The notes under the pieces: generated by a model
Seen by the model: only the letters and a program-made list of their open reading frames with translations
What the model was told of the DNA's origin: nothing
Database searches by the model: none
Made by a program: the position numbers and the translations under genes
In this document: positions 8,049 to 18,249 of the stretch, piece by piece
How the letters are laid out: each line of letters begins with the position of its first letter
Numbering within the stretch: the first letter of the stretch is position 1
From: Paraburkholderia youngii
Lineage (GTDB): Bacteria > Pseudomonadota > Gammaproteobacteria > Burkholderiales > Burkholderiaceae
Direction of reading: 5' to 3'
DNA: 64,000 bases
Assembly (NCBI RefSeq): GCF_013366925.1
Contig: NZ_JAALDK010000001.1
Location: 5,392,001-5,456,000 of the forward strand

Positions 8049-8747
8049 TCACACCGCGCCCACCAGCCGATACCCGACGCCCGTCTCCGTGACGATATGC
8101 TCCGGCTGCGCGGGATCGCGCTCGAGCTTGCCGCGCAGGTGCGCCATGTAGATGCGCAAATAGTGGTGACTCTCGACATGCGACGGCCCCCACACATCGC
8201 GCAGCAGCTGCCGGTGCGTGAGCACGCGGCCAGCGTGGCGCACGAGCGTCGCGAGCAGCCGGTATTCGATCGGCGTCAGATGGACCGCGGCGCCGTCGCG
8301 CGTGACCTGGCGCAGCGCGAGATCGACGGTGACCGCGCCGAAGCGCACCTGCGGCGATTCGTTCGCGCCGCCGTGATTGCGCCGCCGCAGATGCGCGCGG
8401 ATGCGCGCGAGCAACTCGGACACGCCGAACGGCTTGGTCAGGTAGTCGTCGGCGCCGGCGTCGAGCGCGGCGACCTTTTCGCTTTCCTGGGTGCGCGCCG
8501 ATAGCACAATTACCGGCAGCTCGCTCCAGCCGCGCAGCTCCCGGATCACGTCGAGGCCATCGGTGTCGGGCAGGCCCAGATCGACGATCACGAGATCGGG
8601 CTTGCGCGTCGCCGCTTCGACGAGCCCTTGCTTGCCGGTCTCGGCGTCGTACACGGCGATGCCCTCGCCTTCGAGCGCCGTGCGCACGAAGCGGCGTATC
8701 TGCTTTTCGTCTTCGATCAGAACGACGGTGATGCTCAGGTCACTCAT
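8049..8747 (-). CDS. kdpE: KdpE, OmpR-family response regulator of potassium uptake
   Basis: A 232-residue two-component regulator. The receiver domain (about residues 6-120) shows the acidic pair (IEDE), the phospho-acceptor Asp in VIVDLGLPDTDG, the switch Ser/Thr (LSAR) and Lys (LTKPF). The C-terminal OmpR-type winged helix (about 130-230) has LTPIEYRLLATLVRHAGRVL and YLRIYMAHLRGKLE. It is phosphorylated by KdpD and activates kdpFABC under potassium limitation. The start was chosen at 8747, where the ATG overlaps the 3' end of kdpD by 8 bp, as in classical kdpDE. It is the last gene of the kdp block. Confidence 0.95.
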   Translation of the reverse strand: MSDLSITVVLIEDEKQIRRFVRTALEGEGIAVYDAETGKQGLVEAATRKPDLVIVDLGLPDTDGLDVIRELRGWSELPVIVLSARTQESEKVAALDAGADDYLTKPFGVSELLARIRAHLRRRNHGGANESPQVRFGAVTVDLALRQVTRDGAAVHLTPIEYRLLATLVRHAGRVLTHRQLLRDVWGPSHVESHHYLRIYMAHLRGKLERDPAQPEHIVTETGVGYRLVGAV

Positions 8748-11592
8748 GGGCGGGTCGGGTGAGCGGATTGAGGTCGGCGGCGGCGGCGGCGGCGCCTTCG
8801 TCTTCGAGCGTATCGAACGTCTCGGGCGCGTCGGGCGGCGTCTTGACCGGCAGCGTGAACCAGAAGCGCGCGCCCTCGATGTGGCCATCCGCGGCCGTCC
8901 GGTTGAGCGCGCCGATTGTACCGCCGTGCGCCTCGACGATCGCGCGGCAGATCGCGAGGCCAAGGCCGATGCCCGGTTTCGCCGATTCCTTCTCGCCGCG
9001 CGTGAACTTCTCGAACACGCGCGCTTCCATGCCGGCGGGCAGGCCGGGGCCGTTGTCGTCGATCGTCACGCGCACGAACGGCGCGCCATCCGCGTCGATC
9101 TGCTGCGCGCCGATCACGAGCGGCGTGCCGGACGCCGTGTATTTGGCCGCGTTCTCGAACAGGTTCGAGAACAGCCGCTCCATCAGCACCGCGTCGAGAT
9201 GCAGCAGCGGCAGATCGGCGGGCAGCGTGACCTGCACCGGATGATCGGCGAGCACGCGCTTGCACGCGCGCAGCGCGGCGCCGACGGTCTCCTCGAGCAG
9301 CGTCCATTGCTGGTTCAGCTGCAAGCTGCCGGCCTGCAGGCGCGCCATGTCGAGCAGATTCGTGACGATGTCGGTCATGCGCAGCGCTTCTTCGTGGATT
9401 GCATCGACGAGTTCGTCGTTACGACGCGCTGCGGATTGCGGGTCGGTCGGCCCCTGCCCTCGCTGCCCCTGAGCGAGCATCGATGAAAACCCGACGATCG
9501 TCGTCAGCGGCGTGCGCAGATCGTGCGATATCGCCGACAGCAGCGAATTGCGAAGCCGTTCCGACTCCATGTTGACGAGCGCATCGCGCGCGATATCGAC
9601 GTAATGCACGCGTTCGAGCGCGAGCGCGATCTGCGCGGCGAACGCATCGAGCATGCGCCGCTGTTCCGGCACGGTCAGCTCGCGCTCGTCACGCACGACG
9701 ACCGCGAGCACGCCGCGTGTGCGCATCGGCGCCTTTAGCGGCAGATACAGCGCCGCGGCGGCCGGCAGCGTGTCGGTGCCGTGGCCGGCCGGCTTCTGCT
9801 GATCGTAGACCCACTGGCCGACGTCGAGGTCGAGCGCGTCGCCTTCGAGCGTGATCGCCGGGTCGGGGTCCTCGATTTTCTGTTTGACCTGATCGGCGCT
9901 GTCGGGCAGCAGGATCGCGACACGCGCGCCGAACACCTCGCTCACGTGCCGCGTGCCGATGCCGACGATCTGCTCGGTCGCAAGCGCCGCGGCGAGCTCG
10001 CGCGCCATCTCGTACATCGCGCCGGTGCGCTGCTCGCGGCGTCGCGCGACGCTCGCCTCGCGGCGCAGGCTCGAAGTCAGATGGCTGATCACGAGCGATG
10101 TCAGCAGCATGCCAAAGAACGTCAGCAGGTACTGCGTATCGGACACCGACAGTGACATGCGCGGCGGCACGAAGAAGAAATCGAACGCGGCGACGCTCGC
10201 GAACGACAGCACGACGCCCGGCCCGCGCCCGAGCTTCACCGCGGTGAAGATCACGCCGAGCAGATACAGCATTACCAGGTTGGTCAGATCGATGCGGTCG
10301 ATCAGCTGGCTCGACAGCAGCGTGATCGCCGCGCCGATCGCGAGCGCGAACGCATACGCGCGCGGCGGCGAGCGACGCTCGCGCGCCGCGCTCAACGCCT
10401 CGCGCCACGCGTTCGCGGTCGTGTTCAACAGATGGCGCTGTTCGCCGCCGTCGCGCTCCGACGACACGCGAATCAGCGTGAGATCAAGATCGCCGCTCTT
10501 CTCGGCGATGCGCTCGCCGAGCGGCCGGCGCAGCCAGCGGCTCACGCCCGTGCGCGACGATGCGCCCGCCACCAGCTTCGATACGTTGCGCGCCTGCGCG
10601 TAACCGATCAACGCGTCGAGCGCATCGGTGGCGGCGAGCGTCGCGGTTTCGGCGCCGAGTTCGGCGGCGAGCTTCAGCGCGTTCAGCGTGCGTGCGCGGC
10701 GCGCGTCGGGCAGACGCTGCAACGCGGGCGTTTCGACATAGACCGCGAGCCAGTCGGCCTTCAGGCTCGCGGCGAGGCGCGCCGCCGAGCGCACCAGCGC
10801 CGGCGCTTCGGGACCAGGACCCACGCACACCAGCAGCCGCTCACGCGCCTGCCAGATGCGCTGGATCGAACGATCGGCGCGGTACTCGCGCATCTGCGCA
10901 TCGACGCGATCGGCGGTGCGGCGCAGTGCCAGTTCGCGCAGCGCGATCAGGTTGCCCTTGCGAAAGAAGTTGCGCACCGCGCGCTCGGCCTGCTGCGCCA
11001 TGTACACCTTGCCGTCGCGCATGCGGTCGAGCAGTTCCTCGGCCGGCAGATCGACGAGCGTGACTTCGTCGGCATGATCGAACACGCGATCGGGCACGGT
11101 TTCCCACACGCGGATGCCGGTGATCTGGCCAACCACGTCGTTCAGGCTCTCCAGGTGCTGCACGTTGACGGTCGTATAGACGTCGATGCCGGCGTCGAGC
11201 AGTTCGTAGACGTCCTGCCAGCGCTTCAGATGGCGCGCGCCCTGCACGTTCGAATGCGCGAGTTCGTCGACGAGGATCAGTTGCGGCTTGCGCGCGAGCG
11301 CGGCGTCGAGATCGAACTCGCCGAGCTTGCGGCCGCGATACTCGATATGCGCGAGCGGCAGCACGTCGAGCCCCGCGAGCAACGCGGCGGTTTCGCCGCG
11401 CCCGTGCGTTTCGGCGATGCCGACCAGCACGTCGACACCCTCTTCCTTGCGGCGGCGCGCGGCCTGCAACATCGCGTAGGTTTTGCCGACTCCTGCCGAC
11501 GCGCCAAAGAAAATTTTCAGCCTGCCGCGCAGGCGCTTTTCTTCGTCGCGCTGCAGCTTGTCGAGCAGTTCGTCAGGATCGGGGCGGTTCAT
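8740..11592 (-). CDS. kdpD: KdpD, sensor histidine kinase for potassium limitation
   Basis: 950 residues, the full family length. In order: the cytoplasmic KdpD domain (about 20-230) with Walker A GASAGVGKT and the LVDELAHSN motif; a Usp-like domain (about 250-375); four clustered transmembrane helices (about 400-500); a GAF-like domain; a HisKA dimerisation helix with the phosphorylatable His in SAISHDLRTPLTT; and a HATPase domain with N box NLFENAAKY and G boxes DNGPGLP and GIGLGLAI. The C-terminal ~30 residues are an Ala-rich tail. It senses low K+/turgor, controls KdpE, and overlaps kdpE by 8 bp. A 151-bp gap separates it from kdpC, so it may have its own promoter or be read from kdpFABC. 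Confidence 0.96.
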   Translation of the reverse strand: MNRPDPDELLDKLQRDEEKRLRGRLKIFFGASAGVGKTYAMLQAARRRKEEGVDVLVGIAETHGRGETAALLAGLDVLPLAHIEYRGRKLGEFDLDAALARKPQLILVDELAHSNVQGARHLKRWQDVYELLDAGIDVYTTVNVQHLESLNDVVGQITGIRVWETVPDRVFDHADEVTLVDLPAEELLDRMRDGKVYMAQQAERAVRNFFRKGNLIALRELALRRTADRVDAQMREYRADRSIQRIWQARERLLVCVGPGPEAPALVRSAARLAASLKADWLAVYVETPALQRLPDARRARTLNALKLAAELGAETATLAATDALDALIGYAQARNVSKLVAGASSRTGVSRWLRRPLGERIAEKSGDLDLTLIRVSSERDGGEQRHLLNTTANAWREALSAARERRSPPRAYAFALAIGAAITLLSSQLIDRIDLTNLVMLYLLGVIFTAVKLGRGPGVVLSFASVAAFDFFFVPPRMSLSVSDTQYLLTFFGMLLTSLVISHLTSSLRREASVARRREQRTGAMYEMARELAAALATEQIVGIGTRHVSEVFGARVAILLPDSADQVKQKIEDPDPAITLEGDALDLDVGQWVYDQQKPAGHGTDTLPAAAALYLPLKAPMRTRGVLAVVVRDERELTVPEQRRMLDAFAAQIALALERVHYVDIARDALVNMESERLRNSLLSAISHDLRTPLTTIVGFSSMLAQGQRGQGPTDPQSAARRNDELVDAIHEEALRMTDIVTNLLDMARLQAGSLQLNQQWTLLEETVGAALRACKRVLADHPVQVTLPADLPLLHLDAVLMERLFSNLFENAAKYTASGTPLVIGAQQIDADGAPFVRVTIDDNGPGLPAGMEARVFEKFTRGEKESAKPGIGLGLAICRAIVEAHGGTIGALNRTAADGHIEGARFWFTLPVKTPPDAPETFDTLEDEGAAAAAADLNPLTRPAHE

Positions 11593-11667
11593 GCTCAGTG
11601 ATTGTCATAGTCGTGCGAGCGGCGGTGCCTGCATGTTGGCACGGCCCGCGCCGGCCCGCAAATGGCG

Positions 11668-11692
11668 CAGCGGCGCCACGCGGACGCCGCTG
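11668..11692 (+). other. GC-rich hairpin between kdpC and kdpD
   Basis: An eight-pair inverted repeat (CAGCGGCG and its complement) with a nine-base loop. It is followed by TTTT only when read on the plus strand, where there is no gene to terminate. On the coding strand it may slow polymerase or shape the kdpC-kdpD junction. Confidence 0.35.
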
Positions 11693-11743
11693 TTTTGTCG
11701 ATGAACCGCAAGCGCGGCTGATGCGTTGCCGTTGCGTTTCGCG

Positions 11744-12322
11744 TCAACCGCGCTTTTTTTCATCGAGCGCGAGATTGAGCTTCAGCACGTTCACGCGCGG
11801 CTCGCCGAGCACGCCGAACTGGCGCCCCGTCGTGTAGCGCTCGACGAGCGCCTGCACGTCGCTCGGCGCGAGGTGGCGCGCCTGCGCGACCCGCTCGAGC
11901 TGGTACGCGGCCGCGGCCGGACTGATCTCCGGATCGAGCCCGCTGCCCGACGACGTGACCAGATCGACCGGCACCGGCTTCGACATGTCGGTGCCCGCGG
12001 CCTTCAGCGCGTCGAGACGGCCCTTGATCTCGTCGAGCAGCGCCGGGTTGTTCGGCCCGAGGTTCGAGCCGCCGGAGTTCTGCGGGTTGTACGGCATCGG
12101 GCTCGTCGCCGACAGGCGGCCCCAGAAATACTGAGGCGCGTCGAACTGCTGGCCGATCAGCTGCGAGCCGACCACCTTGCCGTTCTGCTCGATCAGGCTG
12201 CCGTTGGCCTGGTGGTGGAACGCCGCCTGGCCGAACGCGGTCATCACCGCGGGATAAGCGAGTCCGGTGACCACGGTCAGCACCGCGAAGATCACGATCA
12301 GCGGACGGAACAGATTTTTCAT
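11744..12322 (-). CDS. kdpC: KdpC, potassium-transporting ATPase subunit C
   Basis: About 192 residues. A single N-terminal membrane helix ([20 protein letters not shown]) precedes a periplasmic domain with the family motifs GSLIE, GSxLIGQxF (GSQLIGQQF), [18 protein letters not shown] and [16 protein letters not shown], ending in the [12 protein letters not shown] block. KdpC is thought to assist the KdpFABC complex in K+ binding and coupling. The ATG at 12322 (MKNLFRP) is preferred to an in-frame ATG nine codons earlier, because family members begin here. It is preceded by kdpB with a short gap, in operon order F-A-B-C. Confidence 0.95.
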   Translation of the reverse strand: MKNLFRPLIVIFAVLTVVTGLAYPAVMTAFGQAAFHHQANGSLIEQNGKVVGSQLIGQQFDAPQYFWGRLSATSPMPYNPQNSGGSNLGPNNPALLDEIKGRLDALKAAGTDMSKPVPVDLVTSSGSGLDPEISPAAAAYQLERVAQARHLAPSDVQALVERYTTGRQFGVLGEPRVNVLKLNLALDEKKRG

Positions 12323-12350
12323 GATGAGTCTCTTTCCCTTTTCATCCATC

Positions 12351-14462
12351 TCATACCCAGCCGAACGCGGCCAGCACCATATCGATCAGCTTGATGCCGA
12401 TGAACGGCACGATGATCCCGCCGAGTCCGTAGATCAGCAGATTGCGGCGCAGCAGGATCGCGGCGCCTAGCGCGCGGTAGCGCACGCCCTTAAGCGCAAG
12501 AGGAATCAGCAGCACGATGATCAGCGCGTTGAAGATCACCGCCGACATGATCGCCGAGGTCGGTGTCGCGAGATGCATCACGTTCAGCGCATTCAGCGCC
12601 GGATACGTCGATGCGAACGCGGCCGGGATGATCGCGAAGTACTTGGCGACGTCGTTGGCGATCGAGAACGTGGTTAGCGAACCGCGCGTCATCAGCATCT
12701 GTTTGCCGATCTCGACGATCTCGATCAGCTTGGTCGGATTCGAATCGAGGTCGACCATGTTGCCGGCTTCCTTGGCTGCCTGGGTGCCGGTGTTCATCGC
12801 GACCGCGACGTCGGCCTGCGCAAGCGCGGGCGCGTCGTTGGTGCCGTCGCCGGTCATCGCGACCAGACGCCCTTCAGCCTGGTGCGCGCGGATCGTCGCG
12901 AGCTTCGTCTCCGGTGTCGCTTCGGCGAGGAAGTCGTCGACGCCTGCTTCGGCCGCGATCGCGGCGGCGGTCAGACGGTTGTCGCCCGTCACCATCACGG
13001 TCTTGATGCCCATCTTGCGCAGCTCGGCGAAGCGCTCCTTGATGCCGCCCTTCACGACGTCCTTCAGCTCGATCACGCCGAGCACGCGCGCGCCCTGCTC
13101 GCCCTTCTCGGCGACCACGAGCGGTGTGCTGCCGCGTCGCGCGACCTCGGCGACCACATTGCTGACTTCATTCGGGAAACGGCCGCCGTTCGCCTCGACG
13201 TAGTGCCTGACCGCATCGGCCGCGCCTTTGCGGATCTCACGGCCGTGGGTTCCGGCGGGCGTTCCTTGCGGCGACAGATCGACCCCGCTCATGCGGGTCT
13301 GAGCGGTGAACGCGAGAAACACCGCGTGCAGCGAGGCCATGTCGCGCTGACGGATATTGAAACGCTGCTTCGCGAGCACGACGATGCTGCGGCCTTCCGG
13401 CGTTTCGTCGGCCAGCGACGACAACTGCGCGGCATCGGCCAGCGCCTCTTCGCTCAGACCCGGCGCGGGCAGAAACTGCGACGCCTGGCGGTTGCCGAGC
13501 GTGATGGTGCCGGTCTTGTCGAGCAGCAGCACGTCGACGTCGCCGGCCGCTTCGACGGCGCGGCCCGAGGTTGCGATCACGTTCGCCTGCATCATGCGGC
13601 TCATGCCGGCCACGCCGATCGCCGACAGCAGGCCGCCGATCGTCGTCGGAATCAGACACACGAGCAGCGCGACGAGCGCGGTGATCGTCACCACATGACC
13701 AGCCTTGGCGGCCTCGACGGAAAACATCGAGAACGGCAGCAGCGTCGCGGTGGCGAGCAGCATCACGATCGTCAGCGCGACGAGCAGGATGGTCAGCGCG
13801 ATTTCGTTCGGCGTCTTCTGACGCTTCGCGCCTTCGACCATCGCGATCATGCGGTCGAGGAATGCCTCGCCCGGATTCGCCGTGACGCGCACGACGATCC
13901 AGTCCGACAGCACGCGCGTGCCGCCCGTCACCGACGAAAAGTCGCCGCCCGACTCGCGGATCACCGGCGCCGATTCGCCGGTGATCGCCGATTCGTCGAC
14001 CGATGCGACACCGTCGATCACTTCGCCGTCGGCCGGAATCACGTCGCCGGTTTCGACCAGCACGACGTCGCCTTTACGCAGATCGGTCGCGGTGGTGATG
14101 CGGATCGGCGACTTCGGGTGCGGCTCGTTGAGCTTCTTGGCCATCACGTCTTTCTTCGCGCTGCGCAGCGACGCGGCCTGCGCTTTCGAGCGGCCTTCGG
14201 CGAGCGCTTCCGCGAAGTTCGCGAACAGCACCGTGAACCACAGCCATAGCGTGACCGCGAGAATGAAGCCGGCGGGCGCCTCCGCCTGACCGCCGAGCGC
14301 GGCGATCCACAGAATGGTCGTCAGAATGCTGCCGACGTACACGCAGAACATCACCGGGTTGCGAAACTGCGTGCGCGGCGTGAGCTTTTTAAAGGAGTCC
14401 ACGATCGCCGGACGCAGCAGCGCCGGGTCGAACATGGACCGCGTAGCGTTATGTTCAGTCAT
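12351..14462 (-). CDS. kdpB: KdpB, P-type ATPase catalytic subunit
   Basis: 703 residues. It carries the actuator loop TGES (AITGESAPV), the phosphorylation motif DKTGT in [14 protein letters not shown], the KGA nucleotide-binding site, the hinge TGDN and the [15 protein letters not shown] motif, with the Kdp-specific [12 protein letters not shown] following. It hydrolyses ATP to drive K+ uptake through KdpA. The ATG at 14462 (MTEHNATRS) gives the expected family length. A ~95-bp gap follows kdpA. No key residue is missing. Confidence 0.97.
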   Translation of the reverse strand: MTEHNATRSMFDPALLRPAIVDSFKKLTPRTQFRNPVMFCVYVGSILTTILWIAALGGQAEAPAGFILAVTLWLWFTVLFANFAEALAEGRSKAQAASLRSAKKDVMAKKLNEPHPKSPIRITTATDLRKGDVVLVETGDVIPADGEVIDGVASVDESAITGESAPVIRESGGDFSSVTGGTRVLSDWIVVRVTANPGEAFLDRMIAMVEGAKRQKTPNEIALTILLVALTIVMLLATATLLPFSMFSVEAAKAGHVVTITALVALLVCLIPTTIGGLLSAIGVAGMSRMMQANVIATSGRAVEAAGDVDVLLLDKTGTITLGNRQASQFLPAPGLSEEALADAAQLSSLADETPEGRSIVVLAKQRFNIRQRDMASLHAVFLAFTAQTRMSGVDLSPQGTPAGTHGREIRKGAADAVRHYVEANGGRFPNEVSNVVAEVARRGSTPLVVAEKGEQGARVLGVIELKDVVKGGIKERFAELRKMGIKTVMVTGDNRLTAAAIAAEAGVDDFLAEATPETKLATIRAHQAEGRLVAMTGDGTNDAPALAQADVAVAMNTGTQAAKEAGNMVDLDSNPTKLIEIVEIGKQMLMTRGSLTTFSIANDVAKYFAIIPAAFASTYPALNALNVMHLATPTSAIMSAVIFNALIIVLLIPLALKGVRYRALGAAILLRRNLLIYGLGGIIVPFIGIKLIDMVLAAFGWV

Positions 14463-14557
14463 TGAATCCTCGAATATCCTTGTGCGCTTGCGGGCTTGCC
14501 GCGTGCAAGCGCCTGTTCGGTCGTTGGGCGTCGTTGATCGAGGCCCCGCGTCACTCG

Positions 14558-16363
14558 TCACTGCACGCCGATCATCATCAGATGCTCGACGCCGGGACCG
14601 AGCGCGAGCGCCGGGACGTAGGTCAGCGCGCCGACCAGCAGCACCGTGCCGAGCAGCAGCACGACGAACAACGGGCCGTGCGTCGGCAGCGTGCCGCCGG
14701 TAACGCCGATGCGCTTCTTCGCGGCGAGCGAGCCGGCGATCGCGAGCACCGGCACGATCGTGCCGAAGCGGCCGAACCACATCGCGATCGCGGTGAGCCA
14801 GTTGTAGAACGGCGTATTCACCGTGAGCCCCGCGAACGCGCTGCCGTTGTTGTTCGCGGCCGAGCTGAACGCGTAGAGGATTTCGGAGAAGCCATGCGCG
14901 CCGGGGTTCGCGATGCCGGCCTTGCCCGCGTCGGTCAGCACCGCTATCGAGGTGCCCACCAGCACGAGCAGCGGCGTGAGCAGCACCACGATCGACACCA
15001 TCTTCATCTCGTAGGCCTCGATCTTCTTGCCGACATATTCAGGAGTACGCCCGATCATCAGCCCCGCGACGAACACCGCGAGCAGCGCGAACACGAGCAT
15101 CCCGTACATGCCGGAACCGACACCGCCGAAGATCACTTCACCTAGCTGCATCAACAGCATGGGGTACAGGCCGCCGATCGGCGTCAACGAATCGTGCGTA
15201 TTGGCGACCGCGCCGCACGAAGCCGCCGTGGTCGCGACCGTGAAGATGCCCGACTGCGCGATACCGAAGCGCGTTTCCTTGCCTTCGGCATTGCCGCCCG
15301 CCTGCAGCGCGTTCGCCGACTGATCGACCTTGAGCGCCGTGAACGCGGGATTGCCGCTTTGCTCGGCGCTGATCTCGCCGAACACGCAGACGCCGAACGC
15401 GATCGTCATCGCCGCAAGCACCGCGACACCCTGGCGGCGGTCGCCGATCACGCGACCGAACACGAGCGCGAGCGCCGCCGGGATGATCAGGATCGAGAAG
15501 ATCTGCACGAAGTTCGAGAACGGCGTCGGGTTTTCGTACGGATGCGCGGAGTTGCCGTTGAAGAAGCCGCCGCCGTTGGTGCCGAGCATCTTGATCGCTT
15601 CCTGCGACGCGACCGGACCCATCGCGATGGTCTGCGTCTTCACGGGCGTATCGACCGTCACCGGATTGCCCTTTGCGTCCTTCACCGGATTACCTTGCGC
15701 GTCGAGCTTCGGCGCGGCGTAGGTGGTGGTCTGCAGCGTCGGCACGTCCTGATAGGCCTTGAAGTTCTGGATTACACCCTGGCTCATCAGCAGCGCGGCG
15801 ATGATCATCGACATCGGAATCAGCACGTACATCGTCACGCGCGTGATGTCGACCCAGAAGTTGCCGATCGTCTGCGCGGTATGACGCGCGAAGCCGCGAA
15901 TCAGCGCGATCACGACGACGATCCCGGTCGCCGCCGACAGGAAGTTCTGCACGGTCAGGCCGAGCATCTGCGTCAGATAGCTGACCGTCTGCTCGGGCGT
16001 GTAGTCCTGCCAGTTGGTGTTCGACACGAAGCTGACCGCGGTGTTGAACGCGCTGTCGACCGACATCGCGCCGAACTGCTGCGGATTGCCCGGCAGCCAT
16101 CCTTGCACACGCAGCAGCACGTACAGGAATGCCACGCCGAACACGTTGAACGCGACCGTGGCGATCGCGTAGTGCTTCCAGCCCATTTCCTGCGATGGAT
16201 CGACGCCCGCGATACGGTAAAGCAGCCGTTCGAGCGGCGCGCCGAAGCGCACCACGCTTGAGCTGCCGTCCATCACGGCGCCAAGATAGCTCGCCACCGG
16301 CACCGCGGCGGCCAGTAGCACGACGATAAAAAGACTCGCCTGCAGGACATCGTTCGTGTTCAT
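14558..16363 (-). CDS. kdpA: KdpA, potassium channel-like subunit
   Basis: 601 residues with about ten membrane helices, related to the SKT superfamily of K+ channels/transporters. Recognisable elements include the filter region [19 protein letters not shown] and later [33 protein letters not shown] and the final helix before [10 protein letters not shown]. KdpA selects K+ and passes it to KdpB for energised transport. Its ATG overlaps the kdpF stop as ATGA (16360-16363), so the two are translationally coupled. Confidence 0.97.
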   Translation of the reverse strand: MNTNDVLQASLFIVVLLAAAVPVASYLGAVMDGSSSVVRFGAPLERLLYRIAGVDPSQEMGWKHYAIATVAFNVFGVAFLYVLLRVQGWLPGNPQQFGAMSVDSAFNTAVSFVSNTNWQDYTPEQTVSYLTQMLGLTVQNFLSAATGIVVVIALIRGFARHTAQTIGNFWVDITRVTMYVLIPMSMIIAALLMSQGVIQNFKAYQDVPTLQTTTYAAPKLDAQGNPVKDAKGNPVTVDTPVKTQTIAMGPVASQEAIKMLGTNGGGFFNGNSAHPYENPTPFSNFVQIFSILIIPAALALVFGRVIGDRRQGVAVLAAMTIAFGVCVFGEISAEQSGNPAFTALKVDQSANALQAGGNAEGKETRFGIAQSGIFTVATTAASCGAVANTHDSLTPIGGLYPMLLMQLGEVIFGGVGSGMYGMLVFALLAVFVAGLMIGRTPEYVGKKIEAYEMKMVSIVVLLTPLLVLVGTSIAVLTDAGKAGIANPGAHGFSEILYAFSSAANNNGSAFAGLTVNTPFYNWLTAIAMWFGRFGTIVPVLAIAGSLAAKKRIGVTGGTLPTHGPLFVVLLLGTVLLVGALTYVPALALGPGVEHLMMIGVQ

Positions 16364-16452
16364 TCAATGTCCTCCGCGCGCAGCAGCGCATACACGAGAT
16401 AGATGAACAGCAGCGCGGTGGACGCGCCGGCCAGCCACAGCATCCAGGTCAT
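16360..16452 (-). CDS. kdpF: KdpF, small stabilising subunit
   Basis: A 30-residue single-helix peptide ([20 protein letters not shown], then [10 protein letters not shown]), the standard KdpF form that stabilises the KdpFABC complex in the membrane. It overlaps kdpA by four bases at its stop, and its start codon shares one base with the stop of the preceding 36-codon ORF (TGATG), so translation runs on through the junction. Confidence 0.93.
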   Translation of the reverse strand: MTWMLWLAGASTALLFIYLVYALLRAEDIE

Positions 16453-16562
16453 CAGCGCACTCCCTGTCCGCGACGGAACTGCATCAGCTTCTCGCAGCCG
16501 CCAATCAGCGCAAAGGTCAGCACGGCAAACAGCGCCAGGCCACCGACATACAACACATCCAT
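16452..16562 (-). CDS. 36-residue single-pass membrane peptide opening the kdp operon
   Basis: A short ORF directly upstream of kdpF with ATG at 16562 and stop overlapping the kdpF start (TGATG). It encodes MDVLYVGGLALFAVLTFALI, then GGCEKLMQFRRGQGVR: one hydrophobic helix, a Cys-Glu-Lys turn and a basic C-terminal tail, which predicts N-out/C-in topology by the positive-inside rule. GGGGAACAC is the only purine-rich stretch before the ATG, a weak ribosome site. The tight overlap with kdpF and the membrane character suggest a genuine peptide made with the Kdp pump, perhaps an accessory subunit. I do not know a named function for it. Confidence 0.7.
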   Translation of the reverse strand: MDVLYVGGLALFAVLTFALIGGCEKLMQFRRGQGVR

Positions 16563-16667
16563 TTGTGTTCCCCATTTACGGATTTTGGATAGGTAGAACG
16601 GTATGCCGATCCGCCTAAAGGGCCGGTCAAAGATTGCGCGGTGCGCGTAAAAATCGCGTAAACGGAA

Positions 16668-16699
16668 AAGGCCGTTTCATCTCGCGATGAAACGGCCTT
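16668..16699 (-). terminator. rho-independent terminator after the quinone oxidoreductase gene
   Basis: A 13-pair perfect inverted repeat (AAGGCCGTTTCAT and its complement) with a six-base loop. On the minus strand it ends in TTTT. It lies just beyond the stop of the oxidoreductase gene, separating it from the kdp operon. Confidence 0.85.
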
Positions 16700-16740
16700 G
16701 GTGAAGGTCGGGTAGCGCAGCCGGAGGCCGCGAAGATTTT

Positions 16741-17715
16741 TTACGGAAGCAGGATCGTCGACCCCGTCGTGCGGCGCCCTTCGAGCTCCGCATGCGCCTG
16801 GCCGACATCCGGCAGCGCATAGCGCTGATTGATGCTCGTCTTGACCCTGCCCGAGCTCAGCACGTCGAACAACTCGGCCGACATCGCCTCGTAATCGGCG
16901 CGTTTCGCGATGTAGGTGAAAAGCGTCGGGCGCGTAAAGAACAGCGAACCGCGTCCTGCGAATTCCGACGAGTCGATCAGCGGCAGCGGACCCGACGCGT
17001 TGCCGAAGCTCACGAACAGGCCGAGCGGCGCGAGACAGTCGAGCGACTTTTCGAAGGTGTCCTTGCCGATCGAATCGTAGACGACCGGCACGCCCGCGCC
17101 GTTGGTGATCTCGCGTACGCGCTTCGTGAAGTTTTCGCGCGTATAGACGATCGCGTGATCGCAGCCGTGCGCTTTCGCGATCTCGGCTTTTTCGTCGGAA
17201 CCGACCGTGCCGATCACCGTCGCGCCGAGCGCCTTCGCCCACTGGCACACGAGAAGGCCGACGCCGCCCGCCGCGGCCTGAATCAGGATCGTGTCGCCGG
17301 CCTTCACCCGATACGTGCGGCGCAGCAGATACTGCGCGGTCAAGCCTTGCAGCATCACCGACGCGGCCTGCTCGTCGCTGACCGCATCGGGCAGCTTGAC
17401 GACCTGCGCGGCCGGCAGCACGCGCTCCTGCGCGTACGCGCCGGGCGGCCGCGCGACATACGCAACGCGATCGCCGACCTTCAGACCGCTCACGCCCGAG
17501 CCGAGCGCGCTGACCTCGCCGGCCGCCTCCATGCCGAGCCCGCCCGGCAGCGGCAGCGGATACAGGCCGGTGCGGAAATACACGTCGATGTAATTGAGGC
17601 CGACCGCCGTCTGGCGAATGCGGATCTCGCCCGCACCGGGCTCGCCCACCTCGACGTCGACCCATTTCATGACTTCGGGGCCGCCGGTTTTGTCGAAACG
17701 GATTGCCTTGACCAT
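16741..17715 (-). CDS. NADPH:quinone oxidoreductase (zeta-crystallin type, MDR superfamily)
   Basis: About 324 residues. An N-terminal GroES-like domain with GLNYIDVYFRTGLYPLPLPGG is followed by a Rossmann domain with AAAGGVGLLVCQWAKALGA (AxxGGVG), YTRENF and YDSIGKDTFEKSLDCL. These match QorA-like quinone oxidoreductases, which reduce quinones with NADPH. There are no structural-zinc cysteines, as expected for the QOR branch. GGAG stands five bases before the ATG at 17715, and an ATG one codon earlier is also possible. It is followed by a strong terminator and preceded by mgsA on the same strand. Confidence 0.9.
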   Translation of the reverse strand: MVKAIRFDKTGGPEVMKWVDVEVGEPGAGEIRIRQTAVGLNYIDVYFRTGLYPLPLPGGLGMEAAGEVSALGSGVSGLKVGDRVAYVARPPGAYAQERVLPAAQVVKLPDAVSDEQAASVMLQGLTAQYLLRRTYRVKAGDTILIQAAAGGVGLLVCQWAKALGATVIGTVGSDEKAEIAKAHGCDHAIVYTRENFTKRVREITNGAGVPVVYDSIGKDTFEKSLDCLAPLGLFVSFGNASGPLPLIDSSEFAGRGSLFFTRPTLFTYIAKRADYEAMSAELFDVLSSGRVKTSINQRYALPDVGQAHAELEGRRTTGSTILLP

Positions 17716-17761
17716 CATGTCTCCTTGTTCTGTAGGGGTATGGGTGCGGGGAGCCGCGCGC

Positions 17762-18151
17762 TCACGCCTCGCCGGACAGGCGCAGCGTCAGCACGTCGAG
17801 CACCATGCGCGCGGTCGAAATATTCGTCGCGCACGGAATGTTGTGCACGTCGCACGCGCGCACCAGCGCGTTGATGTCCGGCTCGTGCGGCTGCGGCGTC
17901 ATCGGGTCGCGCAGGAAAATCACCATGTCAACGCGCCCTTCGGCGAGCTGCGCGCCGATCTGCAGATCGCCGCCGTGCGGGCCCGACAACATGCGCTCGA
18001 CCGTGAGGCCGTGCGCGTCGCTGATGCGTCCGCCGGTCGTGCCGGTCGCCACGATCTCGCAGCGCGCGAGCGTGTCGACGTATTCGCCGGCCAGTTTGAC
18101 GATGTCGTCCTTCTTGTGATCGTGTGCGATCAGCGCAATGCGGGTGCTCAT
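17762..18151 (-). CDS. mgsA: methylglyoxal synthase
   Basis: 129 residues. The complete MGS domain shows [14 protein letters not shown] at the N-terminus, the phosphate-binding [40 protein letters not shown] (with the catalytic Asp region) and the C-terminal [14 protein letters not shown]. It converts dihydroxyacetone phosphate to methylglyoxal plus phosphate, a glycolytic bypass when phosphate is low. It lies 46 bp before the quinone oxidoreductase gene on the same strand and could share its message. Confidence 0.95.
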   Translation of the reverse strand: MSTRIALIAHDHKKDDIVKLAGEYVDTLARCEIVATGTTGGRISDAHGLTVERMLSGPHGGDLQIGAQLAEGRVDMVIFLRDPMTPQPHEPDINALVRACDVHNIPCATNISTARMVLDVLTLRLSGEA

Positions 18152-18220
18152 GACTTAAGACTCCTCAAACCGTTGTGAATATCGTTGTTGTGATGTGACG
18201 GGTGACGTCGGTACGTGCGT

Positions 18221-18249
18221 GCTCAGTACGTACCAGCTCAGTACGTACC
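18221..18249. repeat. 15-bp tandem duplication at the 3' end of the SDR gene
   Basis: GCTCAGTACGTACC occurs at 18221-18234 and again at 18236-18249. The second copy contains the stop codon and last four codons of the SDR gene; the first copy is just downstream. It looks like replication slippage. Confidence 0.8.

Noticed and set aside
11668..11692. Terminator between kdpC and kdpD
   Set aside because: The T-run follows the hairpin only on the plus strand, opposite to transcription of the kdp genes.
18221..18249. An attachment-site repeat
   Set aside because: The copies are adjacent with no element between them and no integrase nearby.
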